Below are positions 55,050 to 64,000 of a stretch of 64,000 nucleotides of DNA, piece by piece (positions within the stretch are counted from its first letter, which is position 1; every line of letters begins with the position of its first letter). A program made the translations under genes and the position numbers. This DNA is from Phytophthora hibernalis (lineage: Eukaryota > Oomycota > Peronosporomycetes > Peronosporales > Peronosporaceae), in NCBI GenBank assembly GCA_012656075.1, contig JAAKBF010000099.1, forward strand, positions 93,090 to 157,089, read 5' to 3'. The notes beneath the pieces are model-generated. The model was given only the letters and a program-made list of their open reading frames with translations. It did no database searches and was not told the DNA's origin.

Positions 55050-55865
55050 GCTTGTTGTTGGTTCTTGAGAGGTAGTGGTGGATAACTTCTAACGTTGCAC
55101 AGTGGCCAATTTGTTATTTGGCGGGGAAATTGAGGAATGAGATCTGTGTCGCCGACTTTCATAGCAGCGTGCATTGCTCCTTGGGAACATGAATGAACTT
55201 ACCGGTAGCACATCACTGTACCTCATTCCCGGACAGTGTATGTGGTGGTTTGTACGGCATGTACTGCTGTTGACGCGTACAGCGCGCATCGTATTCACCT
55301 TGCACAGCCCAAACCAGAGCCCAGATGCCCTGTGCTTTCGCGGCTCCACTCTTGGCTCCTTCGTAAAACGGTACAACACGGATACATCTTACATGTAACA
55401 TGTATGATTCGCAGGAGCAGCTTTGAGTCGTTCTTGACTTGATTACGGAAATATGAGCCACCGTAATCACCCGCGGTACCTGGTACATTTGTGTTTTTTA
55501 TAGAATTCTATACATATTAATAACTTGTGTTTATATTTTTACCCAATCATATTTCTTTTTTATTGTAATCAACGACTGATTGAATGCTTTAGGTAAAATA
55601 CGATTATAAGTGATTTCATAGAGGTATTTTATCCAATATTCTGCAGATGGGTCAACCGCCTCAAATATAATAATAATCGACCCGAATATCAAATATAGCA
55701 GGGTTTTAAAGCTTATTTGCTGAAGTATCCTAATCGTATTACGAAAGGCGTCGTTACAACCCTGGTTAGGGATTGGTATTTTTCAACTTTTCTCGAATTG
55801 AATGGAATAAAATGTTTAAAAAGTTTTTTTCACGTTTTACTAGGTCATTTTGGTCATGCAGAGCC
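55050..55865. other. Intergenic, AT-rich, no gene seen
   Basis: Overlapping frames on both strands at 55174-55488 have no domain. From 55500 to 55860 the sequence is strongly AT-rich. Confidence 0.5.
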
Positions 55866-56314
55866 AAGAATTCAGTCGAGCAAGCCACCAAGTCCGAGCA
55901 ACTGGAGAAACTTCAGCAAGAGATTCGCACATTGAAAAGTTCAGCGAGCGAACAAGCTGCAAAATGCGAGCAGCTTGGAAAGGTCCACGAGGCACTCACC
56001 AAGCAGGAAAACTGAATCGGGAGTCGGAAGAAAAATTCGGAGCCTGCAAGCAAAGATCGATAGCGCAGAGCTTGAAATGACAAGAAAACACAGATCATTG
56101 GGATGAGATCTTGATGTCAAGCAAGCGGATAAGTCCTTGTTGCAAACATCGCTGCAGAGAATGCAAGACGAACTTCGCAGAAACCAAGAAGAACAGCGTA
56201 AATCTCATGACGAACTTCGAACAATGAATAGCAGTTTCGAGCAGCAGCGACATCAACAGCAACTTGTCCTCAAACGAGAGCGCATTACAGCCGATGAGAG
56301 ACACAGGCACAAAC
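55866..56314 (+). pseudogene. Partial duplicate of the CEP164-like coiled coil, left piece
   Basis: Matches 51990-52432 of the CEP164-like gene at roughly 85-90 percent by eye. Shared text includes AAGTCCGAGCAACTGGA and ATGAATAGCAGTTTCGAGCA. The frame reads KSEQLEKLQQEIRTLKSSAS for about 40 residues, then breaks. The match stops abruptly at 56314 within ACAGGCACAAAC. The continuation of the parent sequence is found at 61582, so the duplicate was split by an insertion. Confidence 0.85.
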
Positions 56315-56329
56315 TTTGTGCCTGTGTCT
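56299..56329. repeat. Perfect 15-bp palindrome at an insertion junction
   Basis: AGACACAGGCACAAA (56299-56313) is followed after one base by its exact inverse TTTGTGCCTGTGTCT (56315-56329). It sits exactly where the CEP164-like duplicate ends and foreign sequence begins. Confidence 0.85.
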
Positions 56330-56469
56330 GTGGAAAATGATTGTGATGGTAATATTGCCGAGATTGTCAATCACAATAATTGATTGTGGAGAGATGTCAA
56401 TCGACAATCACAATCAGAATATTGTGTTTTCAGGCTGTTAGAGCCTTGGGACTCGCAGGATGCTAATTG

Positions 56470-56580
56470 CTGTGTGTTAATAAGCTCTACATGTACCCCG
56501 CCAACTACCGCGTCTTCAACGTGCGCATCGCTGCCGAGTTCAACGGTGTCGACATCGAGTTTCCGGCCTTCGCCACAAGT
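56470..56580 (+). pseudogene. Fragment similar to the eEF1B-gamma N-terminus
   Basis: The frame reads NKLYMYPANYRVFNVRIAA, then EFNGVDIEFPAFA. This resembles the start of translation elongation factor 1B-gamma (GST-like domain). The similarity ends near 56575 and nothing further of that gene follows. It lies within the 5.3-kb insertion, left of the DIRS coding region. Confidence 0.5.
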
Positions 56581-56639
56581 CTTTCCGTCTTCTTCAAGGC
56601 CAATACTCTGCCACCATTGTCAAGGCGACTACCGCCGAG

Positions 56640-57360
56640 TTTACCTCCTGCGCCGCCAAAGCGTTGAAACTGGTCACCTCTCAATGCGTCAGGATCCCGT
56701 TTGCTCCGCCAGCAAATGCGCCGACTCACTTTCCTTTCCAACACCTGCAGCCGCACCAGGGGCTCCTCCATCCCCCATTATCATTGATTGAAGTAGGTTC
56801 ACCGCCCGGTGTCATCGGTGCGGTGATCATCCGTTCGCCGTTACCCAGACCGGCGTTGCCAGCGCCGTTACCAGGGACGCCTCCCATTCCCGCCGTCGAA
56901 GTTCCAACGCACCCATGATTCATTTCGTGGTCGTGCGGGCTTGGCGCCGTTGCAGACAGCTCCGAAACCTAGTTGATTGCTGGCTGCGCCCGCTTGTCCA
57001 AACCCACCAGCACCGTTGCCAAAACTTGTCGAAGCGCGGATCACCGCCTGTATAGTGTAAATAGCATGCAATATAATATTATCAAACTTCGATGTATATA
57101 TTATAAATACGCCATACTAAAGTGTAGTATAAGACAATAGATTGCAATCGCTAGCACTAAGATTGTTCGGATTACAATTATTGATTTTTTCAATGATCGC
57201 GAGTTCGTGGGGGTAAGTAGACCTTTATTTCATCTCAGTCACGGGGTGTGGAGTGGTGAGCCCCATATTCCCGTCAGAACGCACCCCGAGCAACATTCAT
57301 GGGTATACTTATCCATCAGCGAGTTGATTGCCGAAACTCTCACCCGCACATCATCTTCGC
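56640..57360. other. Gly/Asn-rich minus-strand region and AT-rich spacer, unrecognised
   Basis: Minus-strand frames (56726-56923 and 56868-57071) encode Gly/Asn-rich sequence (GMGGVPGNGAGNAGLGNG) broken over two frames. It could be a remnant of an RNA-binding or Gag-like protein, but I cannot assign it. 57060-57200 is AT-rich and noncoding. Confidence 0.4.
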
Positions 57361-58320
57361 CAGATCCCTGGTTCATTCTGCCGTCAGTTGGGGTACCCTT
57401 CGAACGCGTTCGAGAGCCACCTCCATGAGCTTAATCACTAGACGATCCGCTCCAGAATTCAGCAGCTCCGTTGCACCCCAATTCGTATTGAGGGTGTAGA
57501 GTATAATCGTGGGTCCAAATGGGCAACCTCCGCTGCATGTTTAAGGATAATTGCCACTTCCTCTGCAGTGATTCCGCTGCCTGCTTCGGTTGATAATGCT
57601 GGTTGGTCCGGCCAGGAACGGTAGTACCGAGAGCCCTTTAAATCCAACGGGCCGCTTTCACAGGACACAACTCGCTGTCTCCCGAACGATAGTGATAGCG
57701 TACATCCTCACGACCAAATTGATTGTTCTTGGCGCCTAGTAGACGAATGCCCACAACGTCTGCATGCCGTGGTCGAACTTTTTCCCTGCTTATCTTAAAA
57801 GATGAGATCGCCCATAGCACATACCGTTGGTGCTTTGAACCGATTAATAGATACTCGACCGCCGTAAAGAAGAAGAACGCAAACAACAACCCACCCCATA
57901 TAAGTTGCCCTCGGGTTGCCGTACGTCGATCACCTGAAGAACCGTACGGAGGAGCCTGGGGGTGACTGGTTGTTTGACGACCGGGTTGGTAAATCTGCGA
58001 ATCCCGCGCAACAAAATGGAGTGTCCAGAATTCACACCAGAATCGTAGCCTGCCGTGTGCTTGTGAAACCATCTAACTGCGCACAACTTAGTGCAGATTG
58101 TTGAATATGTATTGCCGATTCTTGCTCGATTCGTGCCGAACCTCCACAAAAATACAGCAAATGAGCCTAACTGGGCAGCGTTCTTGTCGATCTCGTCACG
58201 AGACAGCCACGGGCTGTAGCCCATGAACGTACACCACTTTTCCCACTGGTTCCAAGCTCGACGATAGTGCACACGAGAGGTATCTGCTAAAGCTCCAGCT
58301 CGGAGCATTGCTCCCAGAGC
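57360..58320 (-). pseudogene. DIRS tyrosine recombinase
   Basis: On the minus strand the N-terminal SAM-like part reads ADTSRVHYRRAWNQWEKWC and FAVFLWRFG. The middle is GVNSGHSILLRGIRRF. The catalytic box is at about 57495-57520 as LYSTPSIRIG, where other recombinases of this class have a His before S-x-R-x-G. Here it is Pro, so the catalytic His is lost. GATELLNSGADRLVIKLM follows after a one-base shift. Several frameshifts interrupt it. Confidence 0.75.
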
Positions 58321-58393
58321 TTCGAGAGTTTCCTTGAGCTAGCGGGGATCGTGACCTGCGTCCAGGAACAAGACAAGTTAGCAAATGTTGCAG

Positions 58394-60352
58394 CTAGATC
58401 TGCGGACTACCACACCCTGCTTCCAGCATCTGCCTCGTATTGTCTACACCAGGGACGTGGATTGCCGATGAATAAAAATTGTGACGCACTTCGAACAACG
58501 CAATAATTCGTAGCAGCATTTGAGCGAAAGGATTTCGACTGCATCGCCGATTAGCCCAAGCCACGGCGGAAGAGTTATCACACTGGAATTGAATGTGCGT
58601 TGGCTCGTTCGCGTTGAATTTATTCCAACGGGAAGACCACACCACAGAGGCGAACACAGCGCTCATGAGTTCCCATATATTTATGCTGAACGCTTCAGAC
58701 ATAGCCGCGTTGAACCTTGCAATTTGCTGGCACCTTCGTCATCAAATTTCACTTGCAGATATTCTTTGAAGGCTGACCATAGTGCACAGAGACCACAATC
58801 ATTAGCATCCATTAGAATAATATAGTCGGGAGCGCGTGCATCGATGAATCGGGTGAGCGGCACTGAAGTCAAACGCCCAATCCACAGGATGGCAGCAAAT
58901 CATCGTAAATCTTCTCGAACTTCATCAGAGTCCACTGCATCATGGAACCGACTTGTTCGTCGTGCTAAAGAGGCTATCTGCTGGAAGAACGGAGCAGCAA
59001 CTCAGGTAGCCACATGCCGAAGGCTACCGAGAAGTTGGTTTAATTGTTTTCTGGAAGCCGAAGAAGCTCTTTGCGACGCGGTTACAGCAAAGCCTCTACA
59101 CTTTCGATGCCCGAAGAAAAGATTTCTTTGAAGTCTTTTCTTCGGGCATCGATAGTGTTAGAGACTTAAGATTCCACTGAAGCCCCAGTGCTTTACCCTC
59201 AGTGAACCACGGCGAGAATTTTGCTTAATTGCACGGGTGTGGTCCAACAATACGAACCATAGCTGAGCGTAGTGATGTACTGGCTTCAGCTAGCCGCGAG
59301 TCGATGTCTGGTTCGATACAGATGTGGTCATCACACCACGCCTTGCCTTCAAAATTCTTCGATTCTGTAAAAGTTTGCCCGGGCCACTGTGGATATGTAT
59401 TTGAGTGCCGATGAACAATTGCGCCTCCTGCAACCCAGTAATGGTGTGGCGAATCCGCCCAACCGAATGGGCAGCACAGGTCTATCACCAGAATTCCCAA
59501 TTCACGAATGACTCCTGCGAATCGGCCTCCAGCCTCTGCAGCGAGGTATGCTTCGGAAAGCCCCTGTTACGCCGCCTGTAGACATTCAAGCAGAACCTGG
59601 TTTACCTTCTTCTACTTGCAGAACACGCCGTGCAAGCATCGCGATGCCATCGTATTTAACATCAATTTCGCAACTTTCATGAGCTTGATCATTGACGGAA
59701 GTACCGGTTGGGTAAGATAGGTCATGTATCACCCGTGCATCGACCGTCATGTCTTCGTCGCCTTTCGGAATTATCACGCTCTAGGAGGAACGAAAGCACC
59801 GAACCGGTCATCAATCACGAGATCAACTCCGGCACTGCCTCGACCCACTGCATAGTCTTGATTTTCCTCACTGTGAGCAGAAAACGCCTGGCAGAGTCAA
59901 CGAGCTCGGCTACCAGTGGCGTGTACACTTCCCTGACCAGCTGCGAAAACCTCCAACGCAGCCATGATATCAGCAAATCTTTCGCCTTCTGCGAAACAGG
60001 TAACTCGTTCTTTCCCGAAAAATCCGTCATGTCGTGTCTCCACGTCCACTGGTGCAAAATGCAACGCCGAAAGACCTCGGAAACCGAAATCCCAACCAAG
60101 AAATCCACGCGCCACAGCAGGATGTGGCAGTAGATCATTTTCTTTGAACAATGATTGCATATACTCAATAAACAACTGCGGATCCAATGAAGAGTACTTA
60201 CTGTTGACCATTGCTCCATGCACTGTAGCTTGTTGCTGACTGGGCTTGAATTGTCTTTTAGAATTGGATGATATCCCAAGTGACAATGTACTGGGGCTTT
60301 TTGACAAATTGGCTTGGCGAAAGGCGAGTACTTGGTCGATGTCTCTTACCAA
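58394..60352 (-). pseudogene. DIRS reverse transcriptase and RNase H
   Basis: Minus-strand blocks: DARVIHDLSYPTGTSVNDQ at about 59700, FGWADSPHHYWVAGGAIVHR at about 59450, and WCDDHICIEPDIDSRL at about 59310 (the catalytic -DD- of the reverse transcriptase). Then comes the RNase H region DYIILMDANDCGLCALWSAF (58830), INIWELMSAVFASVVWSS and IQFQCDNSSAVAWANR (58590). The N-terminal region (59897-60352) is less conserved. Frameshifts separate the blocks. Confidence 0.75.
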
Positions 60353-60399
60353 CTTAGGTCGTCCTCCACTCGTCTGCGTAATGCCAGTAGGCGGGAGTC

Positions 60400-61300
60400 T
60401 CCCGAACCTTGAACGAGTCGATGTGATTCTTCCTCTCGTTTCTCCTTCCCCCGTCGGTGAGCTCTCTCCTGCTCCACATCGACGGGAACGAGGTCGTCTC
60501 AGAGTCGAAAAGTTGCTCTAATCTCTCTGCATCTTCGCTTCTGCTCTCCGGGGCCGATGATCGTCTACGTTTTCTGCTGCCGCAGTTGCAATCAGAGATT
60601 CGGCAACACTGACTCCTTGCGAGGTCCGTCGTCTCCCTTCACGGTAGAAGACGAAGTTCAAAATGTGCTCGATAGTTAGATACACAACACCACACGTGTG
60701 TCGTCGACATCGAAAACGGGAACCAATTGGCTCTCGTCACCAACATTCAATGACAGCTTCCGCAGAACCGTTGCCGAGCTACGCCGGGCAGGTTGACCGA
60801 TTCCATTGAAGTGGGCATAGGCGGCAATATGCACTGCCCGCATCTCTGCTGGCATGATATCCGCAACACCACGCAAGTAACATGGCCGAAGCGCGTAGGT
60901 CTCTATCGCTAAATCTTCCAAGTCGTCGTCCCTAAATGCGAGGTCAATGGTTAGATCTGCAAAAGTAACTTGTAGCGTCCCTGAATTCGACATGCTTTGC
61001 CAAGAATAGCCGCCGACCCCACCGTAGTCCCAAACCTTGGGCTTCCCGTATGGCACACAGAGCGCTACCCACGTAAGTCCCGATGTCACTCAGCGCCTCC
61101 TCCTCGGTCACCGATCTCATCTCCACCTCGGTAGCACTGCGCTGTACGGTGCACACACCCAGCTCTTTCCACCGTACACTAGGCACACGCTCCACGTCGT
61201 ACGTGCCCTGTTGAGCCTCGCTTGTGGCCTTGCCGTAGGTGTAACCCACCGTATCGAGACCATCAGGCTTGAATAGAGCGTAGCGCGTAGTCGAAGTCAT
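60400..61300 (-). pseudogene. DIRS ORF1 (Gag-like), two frames
   Basis: It starts at 61300 (MTSTTRYALFKPDGLDTVGY) and runs to about 61030. It continues in another frame at 60676-61030 with KVWDYGGVGGYSWQSMSNSG and LRPCYLRGVADIMPAEMRAV. This is the first ORF upstream of the reverse transcriptase. No zinc knuckle is visible. The assignment rests on position. Confidence 0.55.
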
Positions 61301-61581
61301 TTTCTTGATTCTAAACCTCCGAGAAGCTGAGGCGAAAGGTCGTCGAGGCTTGGAGGTTATCGAGAAGAAGGAAAAACTAAAACTGAGCTCAGCCAAGCTG
61401 CCATGCTCGCTCCTACCTATCCTGTGTAGTCTCATCCGTTTCAAGCGCAACTTCTCGCGATCAGAAAAAGACATCTTTCCTCTTTTGTCTGACGACGTCT
61501 TCGACCTCTTGGCCGGAGGAAACCAACCAGTTCCAGCATGAAGGTCTACAATCAAAATACAATCTATATTCCACAGCCCTG

Positions 61582-62050
61582 GGCACAAACGCGCATCCAG
61601 AGACTCCAGACACAGCTCAGCGCTCAATTAGATGAACAGACTGCAGCGAAGACCAAACTTCAATTGGAGGTTCTTGAGCTCCGTGGGGAGCTGGCGAGTG
61701 TCCAGACACAAGTTAAACCACTCGAGAAAGTGCGCGACCAACTCCAACGTGAAGTCGATCGCCTCACTGAGCGGATAACAATACTCGAGAAGGAGCTGCG
61801 TTCATCAAAACAAGAGCTGTCTGGGCAAACCGACCATGTGAATCAACTGGAGATCGAAGTCGACGTACTTGTACGCCGTGAACAGCAGCGAAAACCCAAA
61901 GTGACGTACTAACCACTGCCAAAAACACAGCAGAGAAGCAGCTCGCGATATTGCAAGACGAACTTCTGACTGCTCATGTGACTAGACCTCGACAAACTCA
62001 ACTTCCGTGTACGCGAGTTGAAAGACCAGGTGACTCAAAAGGATATGAAG
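61582..62050 (+). pseudogene. Partial duplicate of the CEP164-like coiled coil, right piece
   Basis: It continues exactly where the left piece ended. GGCACAAACGCGCATCCAGA matches 52433 onward, through QTRIQRLQTQLSAQLDEQTA, EVLELRGELASVQTQVKPLE and RITILEKELRSSKQELSGQT to about 52905 of the parent. It keeps bases lost from the parent (for example CTCCGTGGGGAGCTGGCGAG against TTCCGTGGGAGCTGGCGAG), so it preserves the frame there better than the full-length gene does. Confidence 0.85.
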
Positions 62051-63400
62051 CTGGCGTCGACGACGTGAAGTCTTAGGAGTTGGTCCATTCCGGCAGTGCT
62101 GGAAATATGAATCGCTCCCAGTACGATGCCACACCTCGTACTTGCGGTTGCTGATATCCATGCGCAAATCGTGGCTTCGGCGGGTGCGATCGCTCTTCCA
62201 TTGTGGTGCTGACGTGCCCAAACAACGGCGACAGTGCTGGGGGATTCCATTCGCAGTACAATGACTATGACGTTTCCTTGCGAATCGAGCGTCCACGATT
62301 GTTGTGAGCTCTTCACGTGATGTCAAAAGGTAACTCATGTAGCCATCAAAAAGTCTTTGGTGGAGTTCGCGACGACATGTATTAGTGCTAACCTGTATTC
62401 CAAACGGTGTGATTTTCGGTGATGACGATCGTCCTATCGACCATGGGGTGCGAGTTCGTTTGAAACAATTGTGTCCCCCTAAACTTAGCCCAAGTGCCTC
62501 GCAAATTCCTAGACGAGTGCATATGCACCTCGTTGCCATGGGGCCCCAACAAAAACCTGTGATCCCTCTTCAACTTGATGCTGTTGTTGATTCACAGTGC
62601 GCAATGACAAGAACCATCGGCTCTGCCATCGAAATGTTGCTCGATGTGTCCAGTGAACCTCGACCAAAATTTGGCCGCGGCGGTCGCGTTCGTCGCGAGG
62701 ACCACGACGGCCGAACGTGCGGATTCACTTCACTCGACTCGCTCGGGACTCAGTCCGTGGATCGGCTCGGACACTCCAGAATCCGCGCACACCACCACTC
62801 ATCGCGCGGAGCGACGTGAGACCTCGTTATGAGCGACGAATTTAATGTCCTCGGTCGGAATTTCTCGGCCGGTCGCGATAACATGTGGACGGCATTGGAA
62901 ATGCCTGGTGATGTAAACTACACCGTCAAGGAATCCGACGGTCGCGCGGAGTCTTTCAGATCAAAATCATGGAAGAGGAGAACATCACGTACACGGTATG
63001 GAGCACGTACGCGGACCCGAGACGCACAGTATGTACTAGCAGGCAGGTATGCTCCAATCCTGGAAAGAGTGTTGCTACCAGGGGAGAGAATGGAAGCTTT
63101 GGTTAACTAACAGCTACGATAAGCTCCAGTATCCTGGACATGGGCAATCTCACTTCAAACGCCGCATCTTATCCGCATGTGAAACCCACCAGCACGTGGG
63201 CGTGCCTCAAGCGTGGGGTGAATCATGTTGTTGCTTTCCAGCCTTAATCGACCGCGACTCCCAACTTTCATCATCTTGTTGACGTCAGAGTGAGTTCTAC
63301 CTACTGCTACAACTGCCGGCAGCAACAGTCAACACCAGTGACACACCACCAGCGACGCAATTCATATACCGGTATGCCGCGTCAAAGATATACATATGGT
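62051..63400. other. Unrecognised region with short open frames
   Basis: Frames at 61982-62539 (minus), 62385-62819 (plus) and 62829-63110 (plus, MSDEFNVLGRNFSAGRDNMW) show no domain I know. Mixed composition suggests further decayed repeats. I do not call a gene. Confidence 0.4.
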
Positions 63401-63781
63401 ATGGTGTACGTGTACTGTATCATCATCGGAAAAGGGAGCGGGATCACTATCAACGTCGACGAAACTCGGACGGTGGCGCTCCTGAAGAAGGCGATCAAGG
63501 AAAAGAAGACAATCAGTTTGAATGGCACGGATAAGCTGCACCTCTTCCTGGTCAAGAAACAACGTGTGGCTGCGAGATCTGCTGCGCTCGAGCTGAAGGA
63601 GGGTCGGACATGCTCGCGAGCTTTGATGTCTATTCGTGCCCACACTACTGTGAGTGACTGGTGGCATATGAAGGGACCAGCTGCGGTTGTACAGGTACCA
63701 TGTCGCCATTGTCGTATTCAGTTGCACTCGACGAGGTACAAGGCCTCCGAAAAGGATGGGCTGCAACGACACCAAGGTTAG
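63401..63781 (+). pseudogene. Crinkler (CRN) type N-terminal domain, degenerate
   Basis: From the ATG at 63401 the frame reads MVYVYCIIIGKGSGITINVD, a ubiquitin-like beta start as in CRN headers. LLKKAIKEKKTISLNGTDKL follows, then LHLFLVKK, a variant of the LFLAK motif that marks these secreted host-translocated proteins. Behind it the neighbouring frame gives VWLRD, while the original frame gives AALELKEG, both expected in the next part of a CRN header. Small indels therefore break the gene just after the motif. No C-terminal effector domain is recognisable before the window ends. It lies close to the RXLR-type gene in repeat-rich DNA. Confidence 0.6.
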
Positions 63782-64000
63782 CGTCGCTGCATTTCGGGAC
63801 TGGAGCCCGCGGGACCAAACAACCCATTGTGATCTTAAACGCAACTTCGATTTGCACTACAATCCTACTTGGTGACAGAGTTCTTGTTTAATCGCTTTCA
63901 CGCGATCCTGTTCCTCCATCACCCAACACTCATCCTCCCATGATTCGATTCATCTCGTCACATTTTCCATCTCATCGTCAAACTGAACAATATCCATGAT
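63782..64000. other. Right edge, no gene recognised
   Basis: Pyrimidine-rich sequence (TCCTCCATCACCC and CATCTCGTC motifs). It could be the continuation of the CRN-like fragment or a promoter beyond the window. Confidence 0.35.

Larger units (their letters stand above)
57360..61300 (-). mobile_element. DIRS-type tyrosine-recombinase retrotransposon, degenerate
   Basis: Minus-strand order is ORF1, reverse transcriptase, RNase H and tyrosine recombinase, which is characteristic of DIRS elements and not of LTR elements. I could not define the terminal repeats, so the limits given are those of the coding part. It lies inside a 5.3-kb insertion (56315-61581) in the duplicated CEP164-like segment. 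Confidence 0.75.

Noticed and set aside
1..64000. tRNA or rRNA genes
   Set aside because: Reading through the window I noticed no tRNA or rRNA gene. A covariance-model scan (tRNAscan-SE, Infernal) was not possible and would decide it.

Overview
The window looks like nuclear DNA of a plant-pathogenic oomycete, most likely Phytophthora or a close relative. The evidence is a cluster of secreted GH6 glycoside hydrolases with Ser/Thr-rich tails, core promoters matching the oomycete initiator plus flanking element (pattern GCTCATTYYNCAWTTT) just upstream of most host genes, short GT-AG introns of about 58-96 nt, one RXLR-dEER type effector gene, one Crinkler (CRN) type fragment, and a dense load of pogo, hAT, piggyBac, Ty3/gypsy, Ty1/copia and DIRS elements.

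Layout. 0.5-2.3 kb: a pogo-like element sits at the 5' end of a decayed MDR (zinc-type alcohol dehydrogenase/quinone oxidoreductase-like) gene. 3.1-8.2 kb: a GH6 gene, a 2.08-kb hAT element and an MDR gene with an in-frame stop. 8.2-10.9 kb: no gene, but three sets of inverted repeats. 11.0-11.9 kb: an alpha-carbonic anhydrase gene (minus strand). 13.3-32.6 kb: a transposon block with gypsy, piggyBac, a second hAT and copia elements. 34.9-37.2 kb: a SulP anion transporter with STAS and cyclic-nucleotide-binding-like domains. 38.4-44.2 kb: three GH6 genes in tandem. 44.5-50.1 kb: four MDR genes, two of which form a nearly identical inverted pair. 50.4-54.1 kb: a CEP164-like WW/coiled-coil gene. 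54.7-55.0 kb: an RXLR-type effector (minus). 55.9-62.0 kb: a second partial copy of the CEP164-like gene, split by a 5.3-kb insertion that holds a DIRS retrotransposon. 63.4 kb: a CRN-type N-terminus.

How the parts relate. GH6 and MDR genes occur side by side twice (about 2-8 kb and 38-50 kb), so an ancestral GH6/MDR block seems to have been duplicated and then pulled apart by transposons. The GH6 enzymes are predicted to be secreted beta-1,4-glucanases acting on plant or self cellulose. The MDR proteins are soluble NAD(P)H oxidoreductases of unknown substrate. The effector-type genes lie in the repeat-rich right flank, a common arrangement in these genomes.

Quality note. Many conserved host genes here are broken by losses of one or two bases, often in short homopolymers, while their protein conservation continues undisturbed in the next frame. 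Much of this is probably uncorrected sequencing or assembly error, so 'frameshifted' below should not be read as proven pseudogenization. Transposase and retroelement genes also carry substitutions in catalytic residues and large deletions, and those are genuinely decayed.
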